Shown: positions 23,334 through 34,700 of the stretch, piece by piece | How positions within the stretch are numbered: position 1 is the first letter of the stretch | Layout: each line of letters begins with the position of its first letter | Assembly: GCA_003254925.1 (NCBI GenBank) | Contig: QANZ01053186.1 | Coordinates: forward strand, 297,353-361,352 | Reading direction: 5' to 3' | Source: Chamaecrista fasciculata | Lineage: Eukaryota > Streptophyta > Magnoliopsida > Fabales > Fabaceae | DNA: 64,000 nucleotides | Position numbers and translations under genes: made by a program | The notes under the pieces: generated by a model | Seen by the model: the letters and a program-made list of their open reading frames with translations, nothing else | Database searches by the model: none | What the model was told of the DNA's origin: nothing

Positions 23334-23790
23334 GCCAAAGTGCACTTTTGGTCCCATAACTTTGGCAAAGGTTTCAATTTGGTCCCATAACTTTTTTTGT
23401 TGCAATTTTGGTCCCATAACTTTGGAAAAGGTCTCAATTTGGTCCCATAACTTTTTTTTTGCAATTTTGGTCCCATAACTTCTAAAAATGTCTCATCGTT
23501 GGTCCTAAGTTAATTTCCATTTGTCCTATAACTTCACCCATGTTTGTCACGTCATCATCCAACTCAGTATGTTAGATCATTTTTAACGGCAGATAATGGA
23601 TGAAAATCAGTACTGGGACCAACAGTGAGACGTTTTTAAAAGTTATGGGACCAAAATTGTAACAAAAAAAGTTATGGGACCAAATTGAGACCTTTGCTAA
23701 AGTTATGGGACCAAAATTTCAACAAAAAAAAGTTATGGGACCAAATTGAAACCTTTGCCAAAGTTATGGGACCAAAAGTGTACTTTAGCC
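23334..23790. mobile_element. Mutator-like MITE (GCCAAAGTGCAC ends)
   Basis: Left GCCAAAGTGCACTTTTGG and right CCAAAAGTGTACTTTAGC are inverted. Arms of about 150 bp contain repeated TTTGGTCCCATAACTTT blocks. TATTTTATT at 23322-23330 and TATTTTCTT at 23791-23799 could be an eroded 9-bp target, but a 3-base offset and T-rich flanks make that weak. Confidence 0.7.
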
Positions 23791-23879
23791 TATTTTCTTT
23801 AAAAAAGTTTATGCTGAAGTGGCATTTCTTTCTTTTTTTTTTTTTTTTGAGAAAAAGATTATTTTAGTGCTAATATAAC

Positions 23880-24304
23880 CATAGTGCAAAAAACCGACCA
23901 TTGGCCCGGTGGAAGGCTCGAGTCACTGGTTGAGCCGGTTTACTTAAAAAATACATTTTCAAATATACATATTCATCAAATACACATTAATATTTTACAA
24001 TAACTTAAATATAAAGTAAAAATTAAACACTTTGGTACCATCTTGAGCTATTTTGCAATTTTAACCATAACAAATTTTGTAAAAATTACATATTGACCCC
24101 AAATTTTTTTGGGGTCAATATGTAATTTTTGCAAAATTTGTCAGGTCAAACCGGTTCACAGTTCATCGATCTGACGGTTCAATTGCTTGTTGAACCGATG
24201 TCTGGCTGGGTCAAATGCAGAACAATATTTTGCTTATTCCGGACCGGTCTAGTGTCCGGGTCACCTGTTGAACCGCCCGATCCGATCCGGTTTTTTGTAC
24301 TATG
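23880..24304. mobile_element. hAT-type MITE, 425 bp, carrying a nested fragment
   Basis: Ends CATAGTGCAAAAAACCG and CGGTTTTTTGTACTATG. Flanks AATATAAC (23872-23879) and AATATGAC (24305-24312) match at 7 of 8 positions, the hAT target length. The interior at about 24030-24140 contains a fragment of the Mutator-type family seen at 2634-3001 (CACTTTGGTACC, TTACATATTGACCCC and the mirrored arm), so one element sits inside the other. Confidence 0.8.
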
Positions 24305-24872
24305 AATATGACGTTAACATGGTATGAGCATGTATACTTTAAAAAAGTGTGTATCTATATCGAATACGTACTTGATTGAATATGTATCAGTATCCGTATT
24401 CTATGAATACTCTTAGGTACTTTTAAAATATTTAAAACATATATTTTTATATATTTTTGTAAATTATCTATGTATTTTTATCTTATTTTATTTTTTTTGT
24501 ATAAAAAATTTATTCTTTTAGAACATTAATACTTTTATAAAAAAATCCATATAAATTTATATTTTATAATTTTTTATTTAAATAAATATTACCATACTCG
24601 TATTTCATATTTTCAAAATTAATTGTATTTTGTACCCATATCCGTGCAAGTATCCCATACCTATTCAAATATAACCTAGTTAACAATGTCATATGGGCAC
24701 TCTAAGAGTTTATGTAGCTTTTTCAGAACCACCAGGTGATGAAATGATTAAATTGTAAAGAGTCACAAATTTTAGGGTCAAGTTGTACACTCGCAAAACT
24801 TTAGAGACCAAATCTATAACGTCTTTATATTTAGGGACTAAAAAGTTAGTTTACTCATAAAGTCTAGCCATA
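24305..24872. other. AT-rich spacer
   Basis: Short repetitive TATCCGTATT/TACTCGTATTTC words and AT-rich DNA. No gene or complete element. Confidence 0.4.
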
Positions 24873-24881
24873 AAATTTATA

Positions 24882-26071
24882 GGCCAAAGTGCGAATTTGG
24901 TCCCATAACTTTGGTTCAGTTCCCAAATTAGTCCTATAACTTTTTTTGTCTCGGATTTGGTCTTATAAGTTTTGAAAAGTTTCCACCGTTAGTCCTATGA
25001 ATAATTCTGTCCATTTATTTTGTTAAATATGACGTGGCACTATGACTAGGATGCTGACTTGGATAAGTAGATTGAAAAAGGACCATTCTGCAACAAATAA
25101 CAACATTTTGAATGAAAATGAGATTTTTAGCAAGGACCATTTTTAAAACCCTTTATCATTGACCTCTTCCTCGCCTCGCCGCGCCGCCAACGTTCATCTC
25201 CTCATATTCCTCCAAACCGATTGAACTTGCCGAAAGAGAGGAGGGAATAATACCATTCTGCAATTGAGCAGCCATTGGAGGCAGTTAACAAAAACTCTCA
25301 GCAACAAAACCCGAACGAAAATCCTCGAGAAAAAAAACTTTGATCTAATTCACTTGCGTCGTCAAAAGAAATCCACTTCAATTAGATCCTCCAACACGCG
25401 AATAACGCAACACGATATCGCAAAAGAAAAAAGGTACAGACAGAGAAATCCCACAGATAATTTCAGACCAAGAAATCCTAGGTCAAGATTGATTCCCCCT
25501 TCTTTTTCTCTCTAGATTTCAGGGTTCCGAGAAAAACTAGAAGAAAGAAATATCCAATTGCCGTCGGAATCGGAGATGAGAAATCGCCGAGAATCACTCT
25601 GAGTTTTCCTTCTGTAACCTCAAAATGATTGCAATCTTTTAGCTATGGAATATATGGATTTGAAAAGAGAGGCTATATAAAGAAGACGTAAACGAAGCGA
25701 GAAGGAAGAGCATCCGGCAAGTTCAGTCGGTTTGGAGGAATCTTGAGGACATAAACGTTGGCGGCACGGGGAGGCGAGGAAGAGGTCAGTCAATGATACA
25801 AGGGTTTTAAAAATGGTCCTTGCTAAAAATCTCATTTTCATTCAAAATGTTGTTATTTGTTGCAGAATGGTCTTTTTTCAATCTACTTATCCAAGTCAGC
25901 ATCCTAGTCATAGTGCCACGTCATATTTAACAGAATAAATGGACGGAATTATTCATAGGACTAACGGTGGAAACTTTTCAAAACTTACAGGACTAAATCT
26001 GAGACAAAAAAAGTTATAGGACTGATTTGGGAACTGAACCAAAGTTATGGGACCAAATTCGCACTTTGGCC
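24882..26071. mobile_element. Mutator-like element with long inverted repeats, 1190 bp, perfect 9-bp target duplication
   Basis: Ends GGCCAAAGTGCGAATTTGG and its complement. AAATTTATA flanks both sides exactly (24873-24881 and 26072-26080). The inverted arms run about 350 bp (24882 to about 25236, and about 25710 to 26071). The arms include a GC-rich inner section around GCCGCCAACGTT. The central 470 bp is unique in the window, not AT-rich filler, and ends in CT-rich DNA resembling a plant 5' leader. No transposase, so non-autonomous; it may carry a captured gene piece. Confidence 0.85.
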
Positions 26072-26330
26072 AAATTTATATGAGAATAACATACTTATAA
26101 ATGCATACTTTTATTGTTACATACGAATAAAATATACAAAAGTCACGTTATAAACAATTATTATCAGATTATTACAAATGAAAAAAAATTAAGTTCTCTT
26201 TCTTGTAGTAACATTTTATATGGTGTTTCATGTTAATTTTTTTTATTTGGTCTACAAAACTTTCATTAGATTGGTTTTAAGAGGTCTTTGTTACAAGAAA
26301 AATAGTCCCGAGATTATGAGTTTCGGACTA

Positions 26331-27020
26331 GAGCAATCCCGCGTTTGGTACACGGATTGAAAAATTAATCCCGAGAATATTGTATTCCCAGACATGACAT
26401 AATTTCCTAAAATAGCTATTTTTTAATCCCACCCTAGGGGTGGGGGTGGGATTAGTCAATCCCATGACATGGGATTATTTTTTCCATCCAAAATAACTTT
26501 ATTACCCCTAATTAATTTCTCCTAATTAATTATTTCTCTACAAACCCTTGTCACTTTTCATCTTTGTCATTCAAATATACTCTACAATCCCATGACATGA
26601 AAAATTAGTCTCAAAATTAGGAAGTTTTTATGAAGCATCCAATTCAAATATACTTGAACTTGCATCTTGCTTCGAACATGAGAAAGAGGTGGCAGAGAGA
26701 AGAATGAAAGTGTCCGATGAGTTAAAATTTTAATTATGATATATTTATTTCTTTATGATATAGTATTTTTCTCATGAATTGTTTTGAAGAATTTCTATAT
26801 TTGATAAACTAGTAGTTGATAATAAAAAGTCAAGGTCATATTTGTAAAAGTATTAAACATTCCCAGGAATATCAAAGTTAACCAAGCACAAAATTGTAAC
26901 ATTCCTGTAAATATTGCAAAATAATCATAGGATTATTTTAACTCATCCAAACATAAATTTTTTATAATCCTGGAAATTTCCGGGAATGAAAAAATAATCC
27001 GTGTACCAAATGCTCCCTTA
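26331..27020. mobile_element. Probable inverted-repeat element (GTTTGGTACACGGATT ends)
   Basis: GCGTTTGGTACACGGATT on the left and AATCCGTGTACCAAATGC on the right are inverted, with related ATCCC/GGGAT blocks inside. The exact ends and target duplication are unclear. Confidence 0.55.
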
Positions 27021-27105
27021 GTGTTAGTTTCTAGTTTGGTATATAAGCACTCTTTACCATTGAATAAAGTAATTTCTTTGGATGATACATTTCTATAAAA
27101 TTAAA

Positions 27106-27608
27106 AGTCAAATGGTCATTTTGGTCCTAAATGTATATTATAATATTTATTTTGGTCTTTTATGCTTCAAAATATTCAAATTGGTCTTAAATATTGGTAA
27201 AATGTTTCAATTTGGTCCCAAACTAATGAATTTGGTCATATTTTTTCTCGTTTCTCATTTCAAGTTCAAATGACTTGTTAAAAAAAACTTGTAACTTTGA
27301 ATTCGTCATAGTCGAATTTGAAACGAGAGAGATATAATCAACTTTATTTATTTGAGAATGAAACGAGCAATATATTTTTAGGATCGATTTGACCTCGTTT
27401 GTTGATGTTCCCAATTGGATGGAAAAAGTATTCAAACAATACGTAACTCTAAACTTGTTACGTTTGAACTTGAAACAAGCCGTTTTGAATAGTTTGAGAC
27501 CAAAATGAAATATTTTACCAATATGTAGGACCAATTTGAATATTTTGAAATATAATGGACCAAAATGAACATTAAGATATATGTTAGGACTAAAATGGCC
27601 TTTTAACC
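27106..27608. mobile_element. Mutator-type MITE, 503 bp, perfect 9-bp target duplication
   Basis: Ends AGTCAAATGGTCATTTTGG and GGCCTTTTAACC. Perfect AAAATTAAA lies at 27097-27105 and 27609-27617. Same family as 6407-6954, sharing the TTTGGTCC blocks and the internal CTCGTTTGTTGATG segment. Confidence 0.87.
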
Positions 27609-27797
27609 AAAATTAAATAATGAAAATAAAATATAATCTTTGTATTGATTATTGAAACAAAAAAAAAAAGAGGGAAGCGAATATGCAAAGCGGAGAAAGA
27701 ACAACGAAAAAGTGAGAGAGAGAAGCGGAAATTAGGGAACAGTACAGACAAGCATACAGCGGAACACAATCTCAGACTCAGTGATAAATTATTTATT

Positions 27798-28299
27798 GGC
27801 CAAAGTTCTATTTTGGTCCCCCAGTTATGCTCAGTGTTCTAAATTGGTCCCTCAGTTATTTTTCGTTCCATATTGGTCCTCCAGTTATGCAAAACTTGAC
27901 AAAGACAAAATTGGGGGCGGTAGGCTTGACGGTTGAGGTTGTAGAGATGAGATTTGACGGGGTCGGCAGGGTTGCCGTTGGCGGCGGCGGTGGGTGGTGC
28001 GGCGTGAGTGGAGAAAGAGAACTTTTTGTGTGAAATAAACATTAACGCCCCAATTATTTTTTCTTTTTAACATTTTGGTTCTATTATAGAGAAAAAAGTC
28101 TTTGATGTAAAAAATTTAAACTTTTAGGAGTTAAAAATCAATTTTGTCTTTTATTTTAACAGAAAAATAGATGGAAACTGTTAGAGGGTCAACTTTGTCA
28201 AGTTTTGCATAACTGGAAGACCAATATGGAACGAAAAATAGCTGAGTGACCAATTTGAAACACTGAGGATAACTGGGGGACCAAAATAGGACTTTGGCC
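27798..28299. mobile_element. Mutator-type element, 502 bp, carrying a GC-rich segment; perfect 9-bp target duplication
   Basis: Ends GGCCAAAGTTCTATTTTGG and its complement, with arms of about 105 bp (27798-27905 and 28195-28299). TTATTTATT flanks exactly at 27789-27797 and 28300-28308. The centre (27905-28035) is GC-rich and, on the minus strand, reads as an Ala/Pro-rich frame (27839-28042), quite unlike the arms. That suggests a captured host-gene fragment (Pack-MULE style), but its donor is unknown. Confidence 0.85.
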
Positions 28300-28308
28300 T
28301 TATTTATT

Positions 28309-28607
28309 TATTAATTTTGGCCTCCAAATTCCATATCGTTTTGGCTCCCGTCCGTGAGTGCAATTAAAGTTTTGAGTCAAAATTAAAAATCGCAGTTGTT
28401 CCCTCTCTCTCTCTTCTCCCTCGTTGCTGAAATCTGAAATCCCCATTGCGAGCGGGAACGAACAAAAGTACTACAAAACTTTGAAAATCGAAACAACGCG
28501 CTTCATTCCATTTCACTTCAAATTTGTTTCATCCTCTCTCTTTCTCTCGCAATCGCAACTTCAAACTCGAAAGTTGAAAAACCATTTCCCATTGAAGCAT
28601 TCCCACC
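28309..28607 (+). promoter_or_regulatory. Upstream region of cyclin copy 2
   Basis: Only about 300 bp separate the transposon at 27798-28299 from the cyclin ATG. The tract is CT-rich (about 28400-28560). No E2F-type TTTSSCGC site was found here, unlike the copy 1 upstream region. Confidence 0.45.
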
Positions 28608-30892
28608 ATGGACGATGATAAAGAAAATTGCGTCAGGCTCCCTCGAGCAGCCAAGAAGAGGGCCGCCGCCGCCATCGCCGAACAACAGGCGACAAAGAAG
28701 AACCGTGTGGTGTTGGGAGAGCTCTCTCTCTCGTCAAATGTTCTCGTGCCGGAGAATTCATTTTCCGGCGAAGATGCGTCTCCGAGGAACAAAAGTACAA
28801 GAATCAAGAGGAGAGTCACGAGAGTGCCGACCACCACGACTACACCCTCTAGCATCAGTCATGCCCGTCAAAAGTTGGATGATCCACAAATGGCTCTGCC
28901 TTACGCTTCTGATATCTATGAGTATCTCCGGAAATTGGAGGTAAAAAAGAGAGGGTTTTACCTCGAAACTGAGTTTTATGAATTGTTTTCACGATATTTA
29001 GAAGGGTTATTAGTCTGTAGGCTGTGTTGGGTTTCTAACACTGGAAGGCAGTTTAATCAAGAAATGAAGCATGGGTTAGGTGTCTCATATATTTCGCCCA
29101 AGTGAATGATTGAATCTAGTGTTTCTTCTGATATATTTTTAGTTGGTCTCCCCCATGGTCTGCTTGGTTTATTTCGAGCACTTTATATTTCCCATTTTTC
29201 TGTGAAACGGACAGAGTTTGTAGTTAACATTAGGGTTAGGGTTTAATTCTAAATTATACTTTGGGAATCAACGTCCGCATTAATTGTCTTGGTGGTTTCC
29301 TCTTTCTAGTTCTATTATCGCTAATTGTATGTTTTTGACTCAGTTGGATCCCAGAAGAAGACCCTTGCCTGATTACATAAAGAAAGTTCAGAGAGATATT
29401 AATGCTAATATGAGAGGAATTCTGGTAGATTGGTTGGTGGAAGTTGCCGAGGAATACAAGTTTGTCTCAGACACCCTTTATCTTTCCGTTGCTTATATTG
29501 ATAGGTTTCTATCTCTAAATTCTCTAAACAGGCAGAAGCTGCAGTTACTGGGTGTTTCTTCCATGCTAATTGCCTCGTGAGTGATTAAATATTTGGATCT
29601 TCTTAATATGCGGGATAAAATTTTGTTTTGTTCCTCTCATTTGGCCTGTCTTTTTGTTTACAACTTTTAGTTTTAACTGTGCCATTAGAAAATACGAGGA
29701 GATCAAACCTCCTGAAGTGGAAGAATTTTGTTATATTACGGACAACACATACAACAAGGACGAGGTGATTTTTGTTTTCCATTCTCCTTTGCTCCTTCCC
29801 ATGTTTTGCTTTCCTTTTGCCTTAATTTAACTCAAGACAGTTATATTGAATCTGAAGGTTCTGAAGATGGAGGCTGAAATACTTCAGTCATTGAAATTTG
29901 AATTGGGCTACCCTACTGTAAAGACATTTTTAAGGCATGAACTCTCTTCATGATTCTATCTTTCCTCTTCTGAGTAATGCTTTCCTATTTATAATTTATC
30001 TTCATATTTACTCACTGTTAAATTTTCCAACGTCTACAGAAAATTCTCTAGAGTTGCGCAGGAGATTGATGAGGTAGGATGACTTATATTTGAATCAGAT
30101 TGGCATAAAAATCTTCAAAACCATTTGATGTTTTATTTAGTATTTGATAATTTTCTCAACGGCGTTAGTAGTTCAGAAGAGTTATATGTTTGTTCAATGG
30201 AAACTTCATCGTCGCCATTCCCTTTCTGTATTTTTCACGTTGCTGAATATGGAAATTTATTAATGGACTAAGATTCTTGTCTTATGGCACAGGTTTCTGA
30301 CTCTGACCTCCGATTTGAGTTCCTTAGCTGCTACCTTGCAGAGCTGAGTTTGTTGGATTATAGTTGTGTAAAGTTCCTGCCTTCTTTGGTGGCTGCCTCT
30401 GCTATCTTTTTAGCCAGATTTATATTAAACCCAAAGATTCACCCTTGGGTAATAACTCAATCCTTGTGAGTTGTAACTTTGTCTTAAAACATTACTTACG
30501 GAGTCAATTCCTGATTGACACATTTTTACAGAATTCCACGCTCCATCAGCACTCTAGTTATAAATCACCTGACTTGAAGGATTGTGTTCTGATCATACAC
30601 GACTTGTATCTAAAAAGGAGAGGTGGATCTTTGCTTTCTGCAAGGGAGAAATACAAACAACACAAGGTAATATTCTATACTCTGCTGGCTGCACCTTTTT
30701 CATGAATGTAAACTAGCGTAACTTAGTCAAGTTCTTCTGGTATTTTATTGTAATCGAACGTTCCACTGGAGAAAGTTAGTCTGATTCCACTTACATTGGT
30801 ACTTTTGAAAACAGTTCAAATGTGTTGCAACAATGCCTTCTCCTCCGGAAATACCTGTTTCCTATTTTGAAGTTACTGAGACAGAGAATTAG
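28608..30892 (+). CDS. CYCA3: A3-type cyclin, copy 2 (373 aa, 8 exons)
   Basis: Exons: 28608-28940, 29344-29576, 29689-29764, 29858-29934, 30040-30073, 30293-30448, 30532-30666, 30815-30892, totalling 1122 nt with continuous frame and ending in TAG. The N-terminus is MDDDKENC followed by RVVLGELSL. The cyclin box includes [19 protein letters not shown], and the C-terminal fold includes [14 protein letters not shown]. Two differences from copy 1: the single 153-nt exon of copy 1 is split here into exons 3 and 4, and a 34-nt exon (30040-30073) adds residues before [10 protein letters not shown]. The donor after exon 4 is GC (AAG|gcatga), a rare GC-AG intron. Both copies should activate CDKs in S phase. 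Confidence 0.93.
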
Positions 30893-31791
30893 GCATTTGG
30901 GAGTTGGTACGAGGCATTTCTTGCCCTCATTTTGGTTTCAACTTTCAACTACTGGCAGAGGATGGGAACTTTTGTTGCACCGACTGATGTTCATTGAAGA
31001 GATTGCCCAGATGCAAGGCCATCATTGATCAACTTTGGCCACACTGACTTTATTGCTTTTGATTTAGGTTTTATTTTTCTACGATTTGGAGCATTCTTTG
31101 AGATAATTCTATCACTGGTGGTTTATTTGTTTGTATAGGCAAGTGCTATGTGCTATGTAATTGCTCTAATCTACCTACAATGAACAAGTTGTCTTCTAAT
31201 TTAGCAAGAAAGCAGTGGTGGATGGTTACTTGTACAGAATATTCCTAACATCATGGAGAAGTAGAGAATGTGGTGATTGATAGGTTGTTAGTATGTTATT
31301 GGTCAGTTGCTTCCGGCCCCCCAAGTGAAAAATATTTCTTTACGGTCATTAAATAGATTAATTTCACTTTGGTTTTGCTTTCGGGAGATCTTATTGCGAC
31401 CTGACTCAGTTATTTGGGTTTATGATAAATATTCAGTTTATTATTTCACTAGTTGCCGTTCGCCCATGAGTTGTTAAGACAGTGGTTATGTGGCCATGGG
31501 AGTCAATTGTTCGAGCTAGAAATCTCATTAATGATCAGGATTATAATTTAGAAAAGAACCGCCCCCTAAAACGAACCCAAATTAGAAGTGAATATCTTAA
31601 TATTAGAGATAAATCATAAAAGTGATGGAAAAATGGGGTTGTGATTTCTATTGAACAATGAACAGAGCGAGCCCGAGAAAAAAGGGTAGGCAAGAGTAAT
31701 CATATAACTAGTTAGTGGCACTATGCAGAAGCTATACGTAATTAATTTAAAAAAAAAAACTTGGGAAATTAACAGCGAGTAAAACTAAACT
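30893..31791. other. Intergenic region between convergent cyclin and HOS15 genes
   Basis: Should contain the 3' UTRs of both genes. No further gene: the short frame at 30822-31028 overlaps the last cyclin exon out of frame. Confidence 0.5.
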
Positions 31792-34700
31792 TTACATTCG
31801 GAAATCCAAGACACAAACAATATTGTTTGAATAACAGGCAGCAACTTTATCACCGTCTTTGTTCCAACTGACTTCAAAGATCCCACCATTTCCAGTGAAT
31901 GTTTTCACAATTTTGGCCTCTTTCACAGACCATATATGGATGCATTTATCCAGGGAGCCACTTGCCAAATACTCACCACTAGGACTGAATGCAACGGAAT
32001 ATACAGGACCCCTGAATTGAATAGAAAGCAAGTATCAATATATTAATAATCTAAAATACTGATATTACTAATTTCAAACTGTTAAGAAACAAGTCTCAAT
32101 GATTTCTATCAATCTCAGACCCCCATGTCCAATAAATTAGAAGATCCCAGAAACTCACCCTCCATTTTGACTCATTCTAGCTACAATAGTGGTAATTTTT
32201 GTATCAAACAGAATCTGGCTGTTTTTCTATGTATATATTTCGTTTTCTCTTCACAATTGATAAAGAAAGTAACAACCGTAGCATTGATATCTGTTGAAAT
32301 TTTAAAATCAGGCAGGTTTACATGAAAGACCTCTTGTTGCTGGTTACATCACAAATTCACATGTCCACGAGAGTGGTCAATAAGTTATCCATGAATTGTT
32401 CAACATTTTCATTCTGCCAGTTTAAGAGGAGGAGGATTAAAAAATTGGAGTTGAAAACTTGAGGACATCTGATATGAAATTTGGCAAGCTGCTTGCATGT
32501 AAATTACAATGTTGCATTCAGCCAAAACAGACAGACACACACACACACACACACACACATTTAGTTCGATTTTAGTATATTTATATAAGCATATAATTAT
32601 GCATGCATCCATTCTTACATATGCATATGCGTGTGTGCATTCATATTTTCATTTGATCTAGTTTACCCACCGGTGACCATTAAAGCTGTTGAGAACTTTT
32701 CCTTGTTCCACATCCCACAGCTTTATTGTAGAGTCGAAGGAAGCACTGCTTAAAAGAAAAAAGCCCAGGCATCCCAGGTGTAAGATTCTATTGGTTATAA
32801 GAAAAAAAAGTATTCATTCCACATATTTTATTACCATCAGATAGAAGCATGTTTACCTTGCTAAAACTAATGGCTGGTTGGGATTGTTGGTACAGGGTCC
32901 AGTGGGGCTCCACCGAATGGTATATATCTCCTAAAGGATTATCACTCTGTTATAAAGAGAATAGCCGGCAAACGGGAAAAGAAAGCGCATAAATGTCGAC
33001 ATGTTTCCATACCTTAACATGTTCCTTCAAATCATGTAGATACTTGTCCTGCTTTAGGCTCCAAATCTGCATCATAGTTTCATTAGTCAATTGAATGTAC
33101 AAAAATACTTAAAAGCATTATGATAGTCCGGCTTACACTTCACTTTGAACATTTTGATATATCAAACTATGCAAGTAAATACCTGGCCATCACACCTTGA
33201 AAATAAGGTAATATTGTCACACACACACCCCAATCTCTCTCCAATATGTGTATTTGCATCCAAAAATCTTGAAACAAAAAAAATCAACTGAAATGTGCTA
33301 AATAAAATCTAAGAGATGAGACTTTTGGTGCAATTTAAAAACTAAATTAATTAATTAAACTTTTCCATAACTCGGCCCCATTATATTTCTCCAAACAAGA
33401 GTATCTCCACCTGCCTAGTCTTAATCTTTTTTATAAATTAAACAGTGCTCCACTTGGGCGTGTGTTTGATATGACAAGCAATACGATCAAGCTAATAATT
33501 TCTTGCTGATTACTTTAGCAGTGTGATCATCCGAGCAAGAAGCCAGAAAAGAGCCTGTTGGATCCCACTTAATGGCATTAACTTCACCCTGAAATAGTAG
33601 AGATTCGGAAATTTTGATTAACAAAAGGAAAGTAAAAGACCCTTCATTATGGCCAAATATAAATAAGGCATGTATCATTCCATTTTGTAATGAAACGTCA
33701 CAATGCCATTTGCATTAAAGATTTTGTATCCTAATTACAAAAATCATGAGAGCAAACTAACTGACAAAGGGGATACCTGATGCCCTGAGAAAGTTTTGAT
33801 TGGCCGATTCTCTCCAATTTTGCATACATATATCATGCCATCGGTTGAACATGTTGCAAATGAGACATTGTTTCGCCAATCAACATCGAGAGTTGGAGCT
33901 GAAACAGTTTGGTGAAACTTATTTTACAAAGATGGCCATATGGAAAAAGAAGAGTTGTTACATCAGAAGACATACTAAACACAATTTACCAGAGTGAAAT
34001 TCAAATTGTTGTTTCCATTCTGCAGTCTTTATGTCCCAAACGATAGCAGTTTTATCTACACTGCCACTAAGAAGATAATCCCCCTTCTTGTTCCACTTCA
34101 GAGTAAAGATTGGACCTTTATGCTTGTTTAAAGTACTTCTCAACTCTCCTACATAATCTCACAAGCAAGACATAAATCAATAGCATCGAGGACAAGATCC
34201 ACAGTTACAAATTGATGTGCTGTTGAATGCTGATCAAAGACATAAATATTTACAGCAGAATTTATAAAAATATCTAACCATTATCTCTACTCCATATTCT
34301 TGCTTGCCCATCATAAGAACCAGTTGCTAGTAGTGTCCCATCCCCCTACATAAATGAAAGCATTGTCGAAACATATGAGAGACAGAAGGAGAGAGAGGGA
34401 TTGAAAGTATTTAAATAAAAGATGCAGGACAAATAAAGACTTGAATTACCAGTTGCAAGATTTCTAAATAAAGATAGAAGAATGGTAAGTACACTTCTAA
34501 ACAGACTTACATTCCAGTCAAGTGTTGTGACGTCCTTGCTTTTCTCATTGGTTCTTCCTTTAAAGTGCCTCAGCACCACCACATTTACAGGTTCATTTAG
34601 TACACTAGTGTTATAAGGTCCTTCAGCAATTTTCCAAATCCGAGCTGTTGAATCTCCAGATCTAAAAGAGAAACAAAAACATTGAGATATTTTAACATGA

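Noticed and set aside
25264..25841. Frames inside the 1190-bp Mutator-like element as transposase
   Set aside because: No transposase motif and too short; better explained as the captured or filler core.
33181..33250. Extra small exon in HOS15 between exons 10 and 11
   Set aside because: A donor-like site is present but the homology and frame are complete without it.
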